A stretch of 39,134 nucleotides of DNA from Segetibacter sp. GTDB taxonomy: Bacteria; Bacteroidota; Bacteroidia; Chitinophagales; Chitinophagaceae. Below, one piece after another: positions 28,506 to 37,420 of the stretch; the first letter of the stretch is position 1; every line of letters starts with the position of its first letter. Below the pieces are notes generated by a model. The model was not told where the DNA came from and ran no database searches. It saw only the letters and a list, made by a program, of their open reading frames with translations. Both the position numbers and the translations under genes were made by a program. The stretch spans positions 1-39,134 of the forward strand of contig JAOQAJ010000410.1 in the NCBI GenBank assembly GCA_025963675.1, given 5' to 3'.

Positions 28506-29660
28506 ATGGATTTTCAGTTTACGGAAGAGCAACTGATGATAAAACAGGCGGCAAGAGATTTTGCACAAACAGAATGTCTGCCAGGAGTAATTCAGAGGGA
28601 TGAGCAACAAAAATTTCCGAAAGAGCAGATTACAAAACTTGCCGAGCTCGGGTTCATGGGAATGATGGTGGATCCGAAGTACGGCGGCGCGGGAATGGAT
28701 ACGATCAGCTATGTTTTGGCAATGGAGGAAATTAGTAAAGTAGATGCAAGCGTGAGCGTATGTATGAGCGTAAACAACAGCCTCGTTTGCTGGGGAATTG
28801 AAGCTTTTGGAACCGAAGAGCAAAAACAAAAATACCTGACACCTTTAGCGCAGGGAATAAAAGATGGCGGATTATATATCGGCGCTTTCCTTTTAAGCGA
28901 GCCTGAAGCAGGTAGTGATGCTACGTCTCAACACACGACTGCGGAAGACATGGGCGACCACTATTTAATTAATGGAACTAAGAACTGGATAACCAACGGC
29001 TCAACGGCTTCAGTTTATTTGGTAATGGGACAAACCCACCCAGGCCAAAAAAGCCACGGAATTAATACACTAATTATTGAACGGGATTGGCCGGGCGTAA
29101 CAGTCGGTGGAAAAGAAAATAAATTAGGCATAAGAGGAAGTGACACAACCTCTGTGATGTTTGATAATGTAAAAGTGCCGAAAGAAAACAGGATAGGAGA
29201 GGATGGATTTGGGTTTAAGTTTGCCATGAAGACACTTGCCGGTGGTCGGATAGGTATTGCATCGCAAGCGCTCGGTATTGCAAGCGGAGCATTTGAGCTG
29301 GCAGTAAAGTATGCCAGGGAGCGTAAAGCTTTCGGAACAGAAATTATGCACCACCAGGCAATTCAATTCAAGTTAGCCGACATGGCTACAAAAATTGATG
29401 CGGCGCGATTGCTTTGTTTAAAAGCCGCCTGGCAAAAAGATCAGCAAAAAGATTACGCGGTGAAATCATCGATGGCAAAAGTGTTTAGTAGCGAAACAGC
29501 TATGTGGGCTGCAATCGAGGCAGTACAAATTCATGGTGGCTACGGCTTTGTAAAGGAATATCATGTGGAGCGGTTGATGCGGGATGCAAAAATTACCCAG
29601 ATCTATGAAGGCACCAGTGAAATACAGAGGATAGTGATTAGCCGGGCGCTATTGCAATAA
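28506..29660 (+). CDS. acyl-CoA dehydrogenase
   Basis: MDFQFTEEQLMIKQAARDFA; LSEPEAGSDA; GGRIGIASQALGIA; QIHGGYGFVKEY; YEGTSEIQRIVISR. Confidence 0.95.
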   Translation: MDFQFTEEQLMIKQAARDFAQTECLPGVIQRDEQQKFPKEQITKLAELGFMGMMVDPKYGGAGMDTISYVLAMEEISKVDASVSVCMSVNNSLVCWGIEAFGTEEQKQKYLTPLAQGIKDGGLYIGAFLLSEPEAGSDATSQHTTAEDMGDHYLINGTKNWITNGSTASVYLVMGQTHPGQKSHGINTLIIERDWPGVTVGGKENKLGIRGSDTTSVMFDNVKVPKENRIGEDGFGFKFAMKTLAGGRIGIASQALGIASGAFELAVKYARERKAFGTEIMHHQAIQFKLADMATKIDAARLLCLKAAWQKDQQKDYAVKSSMAKVFSSETAMWAAIEAVQIHGGYGFVKEYHVERLMRDAKITQIYEGTSEIQRIVISRALLQ

Positions 29661-29802
29661 AAACCGGAATATAGAGAATAGTCTTTTTTGTGCTAATTTT
29701 TGCGATTCTTGATATTCAGCTGTCGAATTTTCAATTGTGATTGTTTACCCTTTTGCGTTTGACATAACATTACTTCCTATTTTTACCCCGAAATATAAAA
29801 AC

Positions 29803-30198
29803 ATGTACTTTTTAGACGCTGCAATTAATGAAGTAAATTCTTCGGCTAATTATTTCCCAATTGGTTTACAGTTACTTTTTGCGATTGGATTTGTTGGTTT
29901 GATGATGGGCCTTACCCATTTTTTTGGTCCAAAACGCAGCACTGACGATAAACTTCAAAACTTTGAGAGTGGTATTGAATCTGTTGGAAATGCCCGGCAA
30001 CCAATGGCAGTAAAGTATTTTTTAGTTGCAATCCTGTTTGTATTGTTTGACGTGGAGGTAATTTTCTTTTATCCCTATGCCGTAAACTTTCGTGAGTTAG
30101 GCTGGGCCGGTTTCGGGGCGCTTACAATGTTCGTAGCCTTTTTTCTTGCCGGTTTTTACTATATCATAAAAAAGGGCGCTTTAAAATGGGAAGACTAA
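29803..30198 (+). CDS. nuoA: NADH-quinone oxidoreductase subunit A
   Basis: ESGIESVGNARQPMAVKYFLVAILFVLFDVEVIFFYPYAV; ATG 29803 preferred over GTG 29737. Confidence 0.95.
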   Translation: MYFLDAAINEVNSSANYFPIGLQLLFAIGFVGLMMGLTHFFGPKRSTDDKLQNFESGIESVGNARQPMAVKYFLVAILFVLFDVEVIFFYPYAVNFRELGWAGFGALTMFVAFFLAGFYYIIKKGALKWED

Positions 30199-30220
30199 AT
30201 ATTTTTAATTAAGAATGTAG

Positions 30221-30252
30221 AAGTAGGAAATTTTCCTGCTTTTTGTTTTTTT
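30221..30252 (+). terminator. candidate intrinsic terminator after nuoA
   Basis: aagtagg-aaatttt-cctgctt followed by tttgttttttt; short stem with one G-U pair. Confidence 0.45.
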
Positions 30253-30337
30253 AATAGATTTCCTTCTTTACTATCTTTTTTGGCTGCCAGCTTAGTCTCT
30301 TCGTTCAACATAGTCGTACTTGTCGGTCTACCGGTAG

Positions 30338-30352
30338 GTCACTCACTTTTAC
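30338..30352 (-). repeat. possible degenerate copy of the subfamily-1 dispersed repeat
   Basis: gtcactcacttttac versus gtcactcacttgtac at 6-20 (14/15 identical). Confidence 0.3.
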
Positions 30353-30563
30353 AACAAAACTTTATTCACCTGCCCATAATTCTGCCTTTTTGCATTTTTC
30401 AGAAGGTTTTTTTTATCCATATCAGAATTGTGGCAGGGATTAATAGTAGTTTTTCTTTGCATGTTTTTTGCATCTACTATAAAAAATTATTTCACCCCTT
30501 TTCACGTAGCCGAAAAACAAGTAGAACCGGGTTCGTTTTCCATCGGTCTCTTTGAAACATTTA

Positions 30564-30593
30564 TTTGAATTTGATGTGCTTACAGTACTTTTG
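30564..30593 (+). promoter_or_regulatory. candidate Bacteroidota-type promoter for nuoB
   Basis: TTTG-N18-TACTTTTG, close to the known TTTG/TAnnTTTG consensus, in the 456-bp nuoA-nuoB gap. Confidence 0.5.
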
Positions 30594-30654
30594 CACGTCT
30601 ATTACAACTGTCTTTCAGCTATTAAGATTTCGATAAGACAAGTGTTTCTATTTA

Positions 30655-31257
30655 TTGGCTAATTTTGAGCAGGATTTAAAAATCAGACAAATTATGGCTC
30701 GTCCGGTAAGATTTCATACACAGGTTAAAGAGTTGGAAGCTCCCGAAACATACATGGGAGAAGGTTTTGGAGCAACATCGTTAGAAAAGGTTCTTGGCCT
30801 TGCACGAAAAAATTCTATCTGGCCTTTACCTTTTGCTACAAGTTGCTGCGGTATCGAATTTATGGCAACGATGGGTTCTCACTACGATCTATCAAGGTTT
30901 GGAAGCGAAAGATTGGGTTTCTCACCCCGTCAATGCGACCTGCTGATGGTAATGGGAACAATTGCTAAGAAAATGGCTCCAATCGTAAAACAGGTTTATT
31001 TGCAAATGGCAGAGCCACGTTGGGTTATGGCAGTTGGTGCCTGTGCCTGCTCCGGTGGTATCTTCGACTCATACAGTGTTTTGCAGGGGATTGACCAGGT
31101 TGTTCCAGTAGATGTTTACGTACCTGGCTGCCCGCCGAGGCCTGAAGCTATAATTGATGGCGTTCTGCGTATCCAGGATTTGGTACATAACGAAAGTACG
31201 CGCCGCAGAAACGGAGAACAATACAAAGCTTTGATGGAAAGCTACGGTATACAGTAA
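30655..31257 (+). CDS. nuoB: NADH-quinone oxidoreductase subunit B
   Basis: TSCCGIEFMATMGSHYDLSRFG; VGACACSGGIFDSYSVLQGIDQVVPVDVYVPGCPPRPEA; TTG start. Confidence 0.97.
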   Translation: MANFEQDLKIRQIMARPVRFHTQVKELEAPETYMGEGFGATSLEKVLGLARKNSIWPLPFATSCCGIEFMATMGSHYDLSRFGSERLGFSPRQCDLLMVMGTIAKKMAPIVKQVYLQMAEPRWVMAVGACACSGGIFDSYSVLQGIDQVVPVDVYVPGCPPRPEAIIDGVLRIQDLVHNESTRRRNGEQYKALMESYGIQ

Positions 31258-31276
31258 ATGTTAAATAGCACGTCTT

Positions 31277-31927
31277 TTGGATAACATTTTGGATCCCATA
31301 TTACACTCACCTCGTTTAAAGGAATATCTAAATGAACTTTCTTCTTACATCAGAAATGAAGAAGAAAAGAGAGAAGGTTTTTATGCTACTATAACTGAGC
31401 AGGAAAAAGCGGAATTTATAAATGGGGAAGTTATATTTCATTCACCCGTGATCAGAAAACATAACCAGATTACAGGCAAGCTTTTTACATTATTGAATGT
31501 CTTTGTATCAGCTAAAGATTTAGGATTTGTTGGTTTTGAAAAAATATTAATCAAGCTTAGCCGGAATGATTTTGAACCCGACGTTTGTTTTTTTCGAAAA
31601 GAAGTGGCTGATACTTTCTCCGACAAAACAATGTTTTTTCCGGCGCCGGATTTCATAGCGGAAATCCTTTCAAAATCAACCCAGGCGATCGACCGCGGAG
31701 TGAAGTTTGAAGATTATGCTTTTCACGGGGTGAAGGAATATTGGATAATAGATGCCGACAATGAAACAGTAGAACAGTATTTACTTAATGATGAAAAGAG
31801 ATATGAGCTTTTTGTCAAGTTAAACGAAGGCACGGTGTACTGTAAAACCGTTTCTGTTTTTAATATACCTGTACGTGCTTTGTTTGACGAAACGATATAT
31901 AACGATACATTAAAGCAAATGATATAA
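31277..31927 (+). CDS. Uma2 family (DUF820) PD-(D/E)XK endonuclease-like protein
   Basis: NDFEPDVCFFRKEV; PAPDFIAEILSKSTQAIDRGVKFEDYAFHGVKEYWIIDAD; TTG start; ends directly before the nuoC ATG. Confidence 0.85.
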   Translation: MDNILDPILHSPRLKEYLNELSSYIRNEEEKREGFYATITEQEKAEFINGEVIFHSPVIRKHNQITGKLFTLLNVFVSAKDLGFVGFEKILIKLSRNDFEPDVCFFRKEVADTFSDKTMFFPAPDFIAEILSKSTQAIDRGVKFEDYAFHGVKEYWIIDADNETVEQYLLNDEKRYELFVKLNEGTVYCKTVSVFNIPVRALFDETIYNDTLKQMI

Positions 31928-32515
31928 ATGCCCCTGACTAACCCTGATATAATACAAAGATTAGTTGACAAGTTTGGAGAAGCGCTGACAGAGTTTGATG
32001 AACCTTACGGAATGTTGACATTTGCAGCTCCAAGGGAAATGAACCTTAAAGTGATGCGGTTTTTATACGACGAACCAGAACTGGGATTTCAATTTTTGAC
32101 AGATTTATGTGCTGTTCATTATCCCGAGCGTCCGGGTGAAGAATTAGCTGTTGTATACCATTTGCATAATCTTGTTGAGAACGTTCGCCTAAGATTTAAA
32201 GTTTATCTTCCCATAGAACAACCTGACGCGTTTAGTGCAACCAGCATGTTCGAATCCGCAAATTGGATGGAGCGTGAAACCTATGATTTCTTTGGGGTTA
32301 ACTTTATCGGACATCCAAATTTAAAAAGGATTTTGAACGTTGAGGAAATGGATTATTTTCCAATGAGAAAGGAATTTCCTTTGGAAGACCAAAGTAGAAT
32401 TGATAAGGATGACGAAATGTTTGGGCGCGGCGGAACAACTGATTTTGGAAATCGCGAGGTGAATGAAGAGCCAAGGACGATCAGCGAGGCTGATAAGGAC
32501 AAAACCTGGATTTAG
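31928..32515 (+). CDS. nuoC: NADH-quinone oxidoreductase subunit C
   Basis: FLTDLCAVHYPER; SANWMERETYDFFGVNFIGHPNLKRILNVEEMDYFPMRKEFPLED. Confidence 0.95.
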   Translation: MPLTNPDIIQRLVDKFGEALTEFDEPYGMLTFAAPREMNLKVMRFLYDEPELGFQFLTDLCAVHYPERPGEELAVVYHLHNLVENVRLRFKVYLPIEQPDAFSATSMFESANWMERETYDFFGVNFIGHPNLKRILNVEEMDYFPMRKEFPLEDQSRIDKDDEMFGRGGTTDFGNREVNEEPRTISEADKDKTWI

Positions 32516-32521
32516 AAAAAT

Positions 32522-33166
32522 ATGGATAATGTTTTGAAAGACATATTAGACTCGCCAAAACTTCCTGATTATGTTGAGGAACTAAAAGAGTATTTATTGC
32601 AGGAAGAGGCGAAGCGAAATACTTTCTATGACAGTGTGAGAGATGACGAAAAGGCGGAGTTTATAAATGGTGAAGTAGTTTATCATTCTCCTGCTAAGGA
32701 AAAACACTTAGCAGTGATTGAAAACCTGGGAAACATACTTTCGCGGTTTGTTCGAAAAAGTAAAGCAGGTTTAATAAGAAGAGAGAAAGCTTTGGTAAAG
32801 CTTCGCCGCAATGATTTTGAACCTGATATTTGCTTTTTTAGAAAAGAAATATCAAACGCTTTTGATTCGAATACTATGTTTTTTCCTGTCCCTGATTTTG
32901 TGGTTGAAGTATTAAGTTCAAGTACAGAAAAAATGGACAGAGGAGTGAAGTTTGTTGATTACGCTTTAAACGGTGTAAAAGAATATTGGTTAGTTGATGC
33001 GGATAAAAAAGTTGTTGAACAATACGTTTTAGAAAATGAAAGCTTTGTGTTGGCTGAAAAGGTGCAGCACGCAACGGTGCGATGCAAAGTTTTAGAAGGT
33101 CTTGAAATTCCGTTGGAAGCTATTTTTAATGAAGAAGCGAACGAATTGTTTTTGAGAGAAATATAA
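32522..33166 (+). CDS. Uma2 family (DUF820) endonuclease-like protein, paralog of 31277-31927
   Basis: NDFEPDICFFRKEI; PVPDFVVEVLSSSTEKMDRGVKFVDYALNGVKEYWLVDAD; shares EKAEFINGEV with the first copy. Confidence 0.87.
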   Translation: MDNVLKDILDSPKLPDYVEELKEYLLQEEAKRNTFYDSVRDDEKAEFINGEVVYHSPAKEKHLAVIENLGNILSRFVRKSKAGLIRREKALVKLRRNDFEPDICFFRKEISNAFDSNTMFFPVPDFVVEVLSSSTEKMDRGVKFVDYALNGVKEYWLVDADKKVVEQYVLENESFVLAEKVQHATVRCKVLEGLEIPLEAIFNEEANELFLREI

Positions 33167-33221
33167 TTTTGAATTGTAATGAAGATTGCTTTTGAAACGG
33201 ACGTTGCATAAAGCATTGAAA

Positions 33222-33248
33222 GCACAAGAGTGCGACGCAACGATGATG
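33222..33248 (+). repeat. dispersed CAACGATG-family intergenic repeat (subfamily 2)
   Basis: gcacaagagtgcgacgcaacgatgatg; CAAGAGTGCGACGCAAC shared with 37421-37443 (reverse strand). Confidence 0.7.
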
Positions 33249-33284
33249 AAAAGAGTATCAAAAGCTGACTACAAAAAATAATAA

Positions 33285-34520
33285 ATGTCTGTTGTAGAAC
33301 AACCTAAACATAAGGTACTTCCTGATGGAAGCATAGAGAAAACGACCACCACGTTAAATCTTGGTCCAACCCATCCCGCAACTCATGGTGTCTTCCAAAA
33401 TATTTTGGAGGTCGATGGAGAAAGAATTGTAGATGCGGAGCAAACGGTGGGTTATATACATCGGGCGTTTGAAAAGATTGCCGAACATCGGCCTTTATAC
33501 CAGATAACGCCACTTACCGACCGGTTAAATTATTGCAGCAGCCCAATTAATAATATGGGTTGGCACATGACCTGTGAGAAGTTGTTAGGGCTAACACTTC
33601 CAAAACGCGTTGATTATTTGCGCGTCATTATAATGGAGTTGGCTCGTATTGCTGACCACCTTATTTGTAACTCCGTTGTTGGAGTTGATGCCGGCGCATT
33701 TACCGGCTTTTTGTACGTGATGCAATACCGCGAATTGATTTATGAGATATGGGAAGAGGTTTGCGGAAGCCGTTTGACTACCAATATTGGTCGTATCGGT
33801 GGTTTTGAAAGAAACTTTAATGATGTGGCTTTTCGTAAACTGGAGAAGTTTCTAAATGAGTATCCTAAGGTTTTGAAGGAGTTTGAAAACCTTTTTAACC
33901 GTAATCGTATTTTCATGGAACGGACGCAGGGAGTAGGCGGTATTGCTGCGGAAAGAGCTTTAAATTATGGCTTCACTGGTCCTAATCTAAGAGCTGCAGG
34001 TGTAGACTATGATGTGCGTGTTCATTCTCCCTATAGTAGTTACGAAGATTTCGATTTTACTGTTCCGGTTGGAAAGACTGGTGATGTTTACGACAGGTTT
34101 TTAGTGCGGAATGAAGAAATGTGGCAGTCCCTGGAGATCATTAAGCAGGCTTATCAAAAAGTTCAGGATTTTAAGGGAAAGGATGCGGAGGTTTTTCATG
34201 CTGATGCGCCGGAGTACTACCTGCCTGAAAAGAAGGATGTTTATACTAAAATGGAGGCCCTTATTTATCACTTTAAGATAATAATGGGTGAAACAGATAT
34301 ACCTGCAGGAGAAGTTTATCATTGCGTGGAAGGTGGAAACGGCGAGCTTGGTTTTTATCTTATAAGCGACGGCGGCCGTACCCCGTACCGCCTACACTTT
34401 CGCAGGCCATGTTTTATTTATTACCAGGCTTATACCGAGTTAATTAAAGGCAGCATGTTAAGTGACGCAATCATTTGTATGAGTTCACTTAACCTGATTG
34501 CAGGGGAGATGGATGGGTAA
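33285..34520 (+). CDS. nuoD: NADH-quinone oxidoreductase subunit D
   Basis: LNLGPTHPATHGVFQNILEVDGERI; VGYIHRAFEKIAEHRPLYQITPLTDRLNY; ends MSSLNLIAGEMDG. Confidence 0.97.
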   Translation: MSVVEQPKHKVLPDGSIEKTTTTLNLGPTHPATHGVFQNILEVDGERIVDAEQTVGYIHRAFEKIAEHRPLYQITPLTDRLNYCSSPINNMGWHMTCEKLLGLTLPKRVDYLRVIIMELARIADHLICNSVVGVDAGAFTGFLYVMQYRELIYEIWEEVCGSRLTTNIGRIGGFERNFNDVAFRKLEKFLNEYPKVLKEFENLFNRNRIFMERTQGVGGIAAERALNYGFTGPNLRAAGVDYDVRVHSPYSSYEDFDFTVPVGKTGDVYDRFLVRNEEMWQSLEIIKQAYQKVQDFKGKDAEVFHADAPEYYLPEKKDVYTKMEALIYHFKIIMGETDIPAGEVYHCVEGGNGELGFYLISDGGRTPYRLHFRRPCFIYYQAYTELIKGSMLSDAIICMSSLNLIAGEMDG

Positions 34521-34626
34521 GCCCCTAACCCCCTGAAGGGGGAATAAATGGGCAGCTATTAATATTACTAACTTCTTAAGTCTCATTAGAGATTTAGGGT
34601 AAACACCCTTTAGGGGTTGGGGGCTT
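34518..34626. repeat. short terminal-inverted-repeat (REP/MITE-like) element filling the nuoD-nuoE gap
   Basis: taagcccctaaccccctgaaggggga ... acaccctttaggggttgggggctta imperfect inverted termini. Confidence 0.75.
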
Positions 34627-35127
34627 ATGATACAATTTTCAGAAAAGAGTTTATCTAAAGTACAGGAGATCATAGCAAGATATCCGGAAGGAAAGCAAAA
34701 AAGTGCATTATTGCCAGTGTTACATTTAGCGCAGGAGGAATTCGGGGGATGGCTTGACGTGCCGGTTATGGATTATGTTGCAGAAATACTAAGTATCACA
34801 CCTATTGAGGTTTATGAGGTAGCTACTTTTTATAGTATGTACAATATGAAGCCTGTTGGCCGTTTTGTTTTTGAAGTTTGTCAGACAGGCCCCTGCATGT
34901 TAAGAGGTAGTGATGAGATTATTAATTATATAAAAAGCAAATTAGGAATTGGGGTAGGCGAAACGACGCAAGACGGATTGTTTACTTTAAAGACTGTTGA
35001 ATGTCTAGGTGCTTGTGGATATGCTCCGATGATGCAACTAGGTAAACATTTCAGAGAACATTTAACACCTGAAAAAGTTGACGCTATTGTAGAAGAGTGT
35101 CGGACACTTTCAGCAATAAATAATTAG
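34627..35127 (+). CDS. nuoE: NADH-quinone oxidoreductase subunit E
   Basis: ARYPEGKQKSALLPVLHLAQEEFGGW; VCQTGPCMLRG; VECLGACGYAPMMQL ([2Fe-2S] thioredoxin-like). Confidence 0.96.
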   Translation: MIQFSEKSLSKVQEIIARYPEGKQKSALLPVLHLAQEEFGGWLDVPVMDYVAEILSITPIEVYEVATFYSMYNMKPVGRFVFEVCQTGPCMLRGSDEIINYIKSKLGIGVGETTQDGLFTLKTVECLGACGYAPMMQLGKHFREHLTPEKVDAIVEECRTLSAINN

Positions 35128-35145
35128 ATCTTACTAAACCTTTTT

Positions 35146-35553
35146 ATGAAACTTACTCCCTACATCCACTTCCAGGGCAATGCTGAAGAGGCAATGAATT
35201 TTTATTCAGAAGCGTTAGGCGGGGGTATTATTGCTATCAGCAGATATGGCGATAGTCCCATGCCTTCTGATGAAGATTACAAAGACAAAGTGATTCATGG
35301 AAGGGTGCAGTTCGGAGACAATGTTATCATGATTTCTGATACATTTAAAGAAAATGCTGTAAATACTGATGGAAACATTCAATTGTCAATCGAACTAGCC
35401 CAGGAAGGTGAGATAGACGAAGTTTTTAAAAAGATGTCTGAAGGCGGAACTGTTACGATGGAACTTCAGAATACTTTTTGGGGAGCAAGATTTGGAATGT
35501 TGAAAGATAAGTTTGGTGTAAGCTGGATGTTTAATTACGAGATGAAAAAATAG
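35146..35553 (+). CDS. VOC family protein (PhnB/glyoxalase-like)
   Basis: MKLTPYIHFQGNAEEAMNFYSEALGG; HGRVQFGDNVIMISD; FWGARFGMLKDKFGVSWMFNYE. Confidence 0.92.
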   Translation: MKLTPYIHFQGNAEEAMNFYSEALGGGIIAISRYGDSPMPSDEDYKDKVIHGRVQFGDNVIMISDTFKENAVNTDGNIQLSIELAQEGEIDEVFKKMSEGGTVTMELQNTFWGARFGMLKDKFGVSWMFNYEMKK

Positions 35554-35590
35554 CAGTGGTACATCTTGTAATAGAAATACAATGTAACTA

Positions 35591-35964
35591 ATGGGAATAT
35601 CGAATGCTATATTAACGGTTAGAGAACATAGGAAATCTGAAAAATCTGCTGAAGTTGAATTTTTACTTGATAGTGGAGCCGTACGTATATAGTTTAGTTC
35701 CCGGTAAAATATTAGATCGTTTAGAAATTGAGCCATATAAAGAGGTAAGTTTTTCTTTGGCTGATGGAACCACTATAAAACGAAAGGTAAGTTGAGCATA
35801 TTTGGAATTTGAAGGTGAAGGTGGGCCAGCCCCCGGTAGTTTACGGCGAAGAAGGGGACAGTGCCTTGTTAGGAGTGACGACATTAGAATCGCCGGGTTT
35901 GGTGTTAAATCCATTTACAAGAACTTTGCATCCAATGAGGATGTTAATGATAGGATTAAAGTAA
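35591..35964 (+). pseudogene. degenerate clan AA (retroviral-like) aspartic protease
   Basis: three-frame reading MGISNAILTVREHRKSEKSAEVEFLLDSGA-VYSLVPGKILDRLEIEPYKEVSFSLADGTTIKRKVS*AYLEFEGEGGPAP-VVYGEEGDSALLGVTTLESPGLVLNPFTRTLHPMRMLMIGLK; broken by a frameshift, a TGA and a second frameshift. Confidence 0.85.
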
Positions 35965-36020
35965 TAGAAATATAGGTTCAATAACAATAACTATAAAAAA
36001 GCTCACTTGGGATTTAGGGT

Positions 36021-37370
36021 ATGAGTGTAAAATTATTATTAGATAAAGCAAATATTGAAGGCATTCGTTTTTACCAGGCCTATCGCGAAAACGGCGGTTA
36101 TGCTGCTGTGGAAAAAGCCTTTAAAATGTCTCCTGCAGAAATAGTGGAAGAGGTTAAAAAAAGTGGGTTAAGAGGCCGTGGTGGAGCGGGCTTTCCGACA
36201 GGAATGAAGTGGAGCTTTCTTGCCAAACCTGAAGGTGTTCCCCGTTACCTGGTTTGTAATGCCGACGAAAGTGAGCCTGGAACTTTTAAAGACAGGTATT
36301 TGATGGAGTTTTTACCTCACCTTCTAATTGAAGGTTTGATCATCTCATCATTTGCACTGGGAAGTAACAGAACTTATATATACATCAGGGGCGAGTATGC
36401 CTGGATTCCTGACATTTTGGAATATGCAATTAACGAGGCGAAACAAAATGGATGGCTAGGTAAAAATATCTTAGGGACTGGCTTTGATTGCGAAATCTAT
36501 GTTCAACGCGGAGCAGGGGCCTATATCTGTGGTGAAGAGACTGCTTTAATTGAAAGTTTGGAAGGTAAAAGGGGCAATCCTCGAATTAAACCTCCATTCC
36601 CTGCAATCAAGGGATTATGGGAAAGCCCAACCGTAGTTAATAATGTAGAAACACTTGCTGCCATTGTGCCGATTTTTAATATAGGTGGCGAGGAGTATGC
36701 TAAAATAGGAGTTGGTAAATCAACCGGTACGAAGTTGATTAGTGCATGCGGCAATATTAATAAGCCGGGGGTGTACGAGATCGACATGACTATCAGTGTT
36801 GAGGAGTTTATTTACAGTGATGAATATTGCGGTGGAATCCCTAATGGCAAAAGATTGAAAGCATGTATACCTGGTGGTTCATCTGTACCCATTCTACCCG
36901 CTAACCTATTATTTAAGACTGCAAAAGGCGAAACAAGATTGATGAACTATGAGAGTTTGTCGGATGGCGGTTTTCCAACAGGAAGCATGATGGGTTCCGG
37001 AGGTTTTATTGTACTAGACGAGGATCAGTGTGTTGTTCGTCATACTTTAACCTTAGCCCGTTTTTATCATCATGAGAGTTGTGGACAATGTAGTCCATGT
37101 CGGGAGGGAACCGGCTGGATGAAAAGGGTTTTATATAATATCGAGTACGGAAAAGGTAAGCTTAGTGACATCGATTTGTTGTGGGATATTCAAAGTAAGA
37201 TCGAAGGCAACACTATTTGTCCATTAGGTGATGCCGCAGCGTGGCCAGTAGCAGCAGCAATAAGACATTTCAGAGATGAATTTGAGTGGCATGTACTTAA
37301 CCCTGAAGAAAGCCAGGTTCGGAATTTTGGATTAGCACATTATGCTGATGCAAGAGAGGTTGTTGCTTAG
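36021..37370 (+). CDS. nuoF: NADH-quinone oxidoreductase subunit F
   Basis: GLRGRGGAGFPTGMKWSFL; CNADESEPGTFKDR; YICGEETALIESLEGKRGNPRIKPPFPA; SCGQCSPCREGTGW. Confidence 0.97.
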   Translation: MSVKLLLDKANIEGIRFYQAYRENGGYAAVEKAFKMSPAEIVEEVKKSGLRGRGGAGFPTGMKWSFLAKPEGVPRYLVCNADESEPGTFKDRYLMEFLPHLLIEGLIISSFALGSNRTYIYIRGEYAWIPDILEYAINEAKQNGWLGKNILGTGFDCEIYVQRGAGAYICGEETALIESLEGKRGNPRIKPPFPAIKGLWESPTVVNNVETLAAIVPIFNIGGEEYAKIGVGKSTGTKLISACGNINKPGVYEIDMTISVEEFIYSDEYCGGIPNGKRLKACIPGGSSVPILPANLLFKTAKGETRLMNYESLSDGGFPTGSMMGSGGFIVLDEDQCVVRHTLTLARFYHHESCGQCSPCREGTGWMKRVLYNIEYGKGKLSDIDLLWDIQSKIEGNTICPLGDAAAWPVAAAIRHFRDEFEWHVLNPEESQVRNFGLAHYADAREVVA

Positions 37371-37420
37371 GTGGTAGTTTTTTTTTTATTGACCAGGCAA
37401 CGGAATAAGTATCAAACTCT

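Noticed and set aside
29139-29153. aagtgacacaacctc resembles the dispersed repeat core
   Set aside because: Lies inside the conserved acyl-CoA dehydrogenase coding sequence, matches only ~10 nt and lacks the GTACAAG arm; likely chance.
30280-30555. 91-aa ORF in the nuoA-nuoB gap
   Set aside because: Composition (many Phe/Ile/His, no motif) looks like translated AT-rich spacer, and it spans the promoter-adjacent region; no support as a gene.
33061-33090. gtgcagcacgcaacggtgcgatgcaaag as a repeat copy
   Set aside because: Inside the second Uma2 ORF and aligns poorly beyond short GCAACG/GCGATG words.
35663-35914. 83-aa minus-strand ORF at the pseudogene locus
   Set aside because: The plus strand carries recognisable protease homology in three frames; the minus ORF has no domain.
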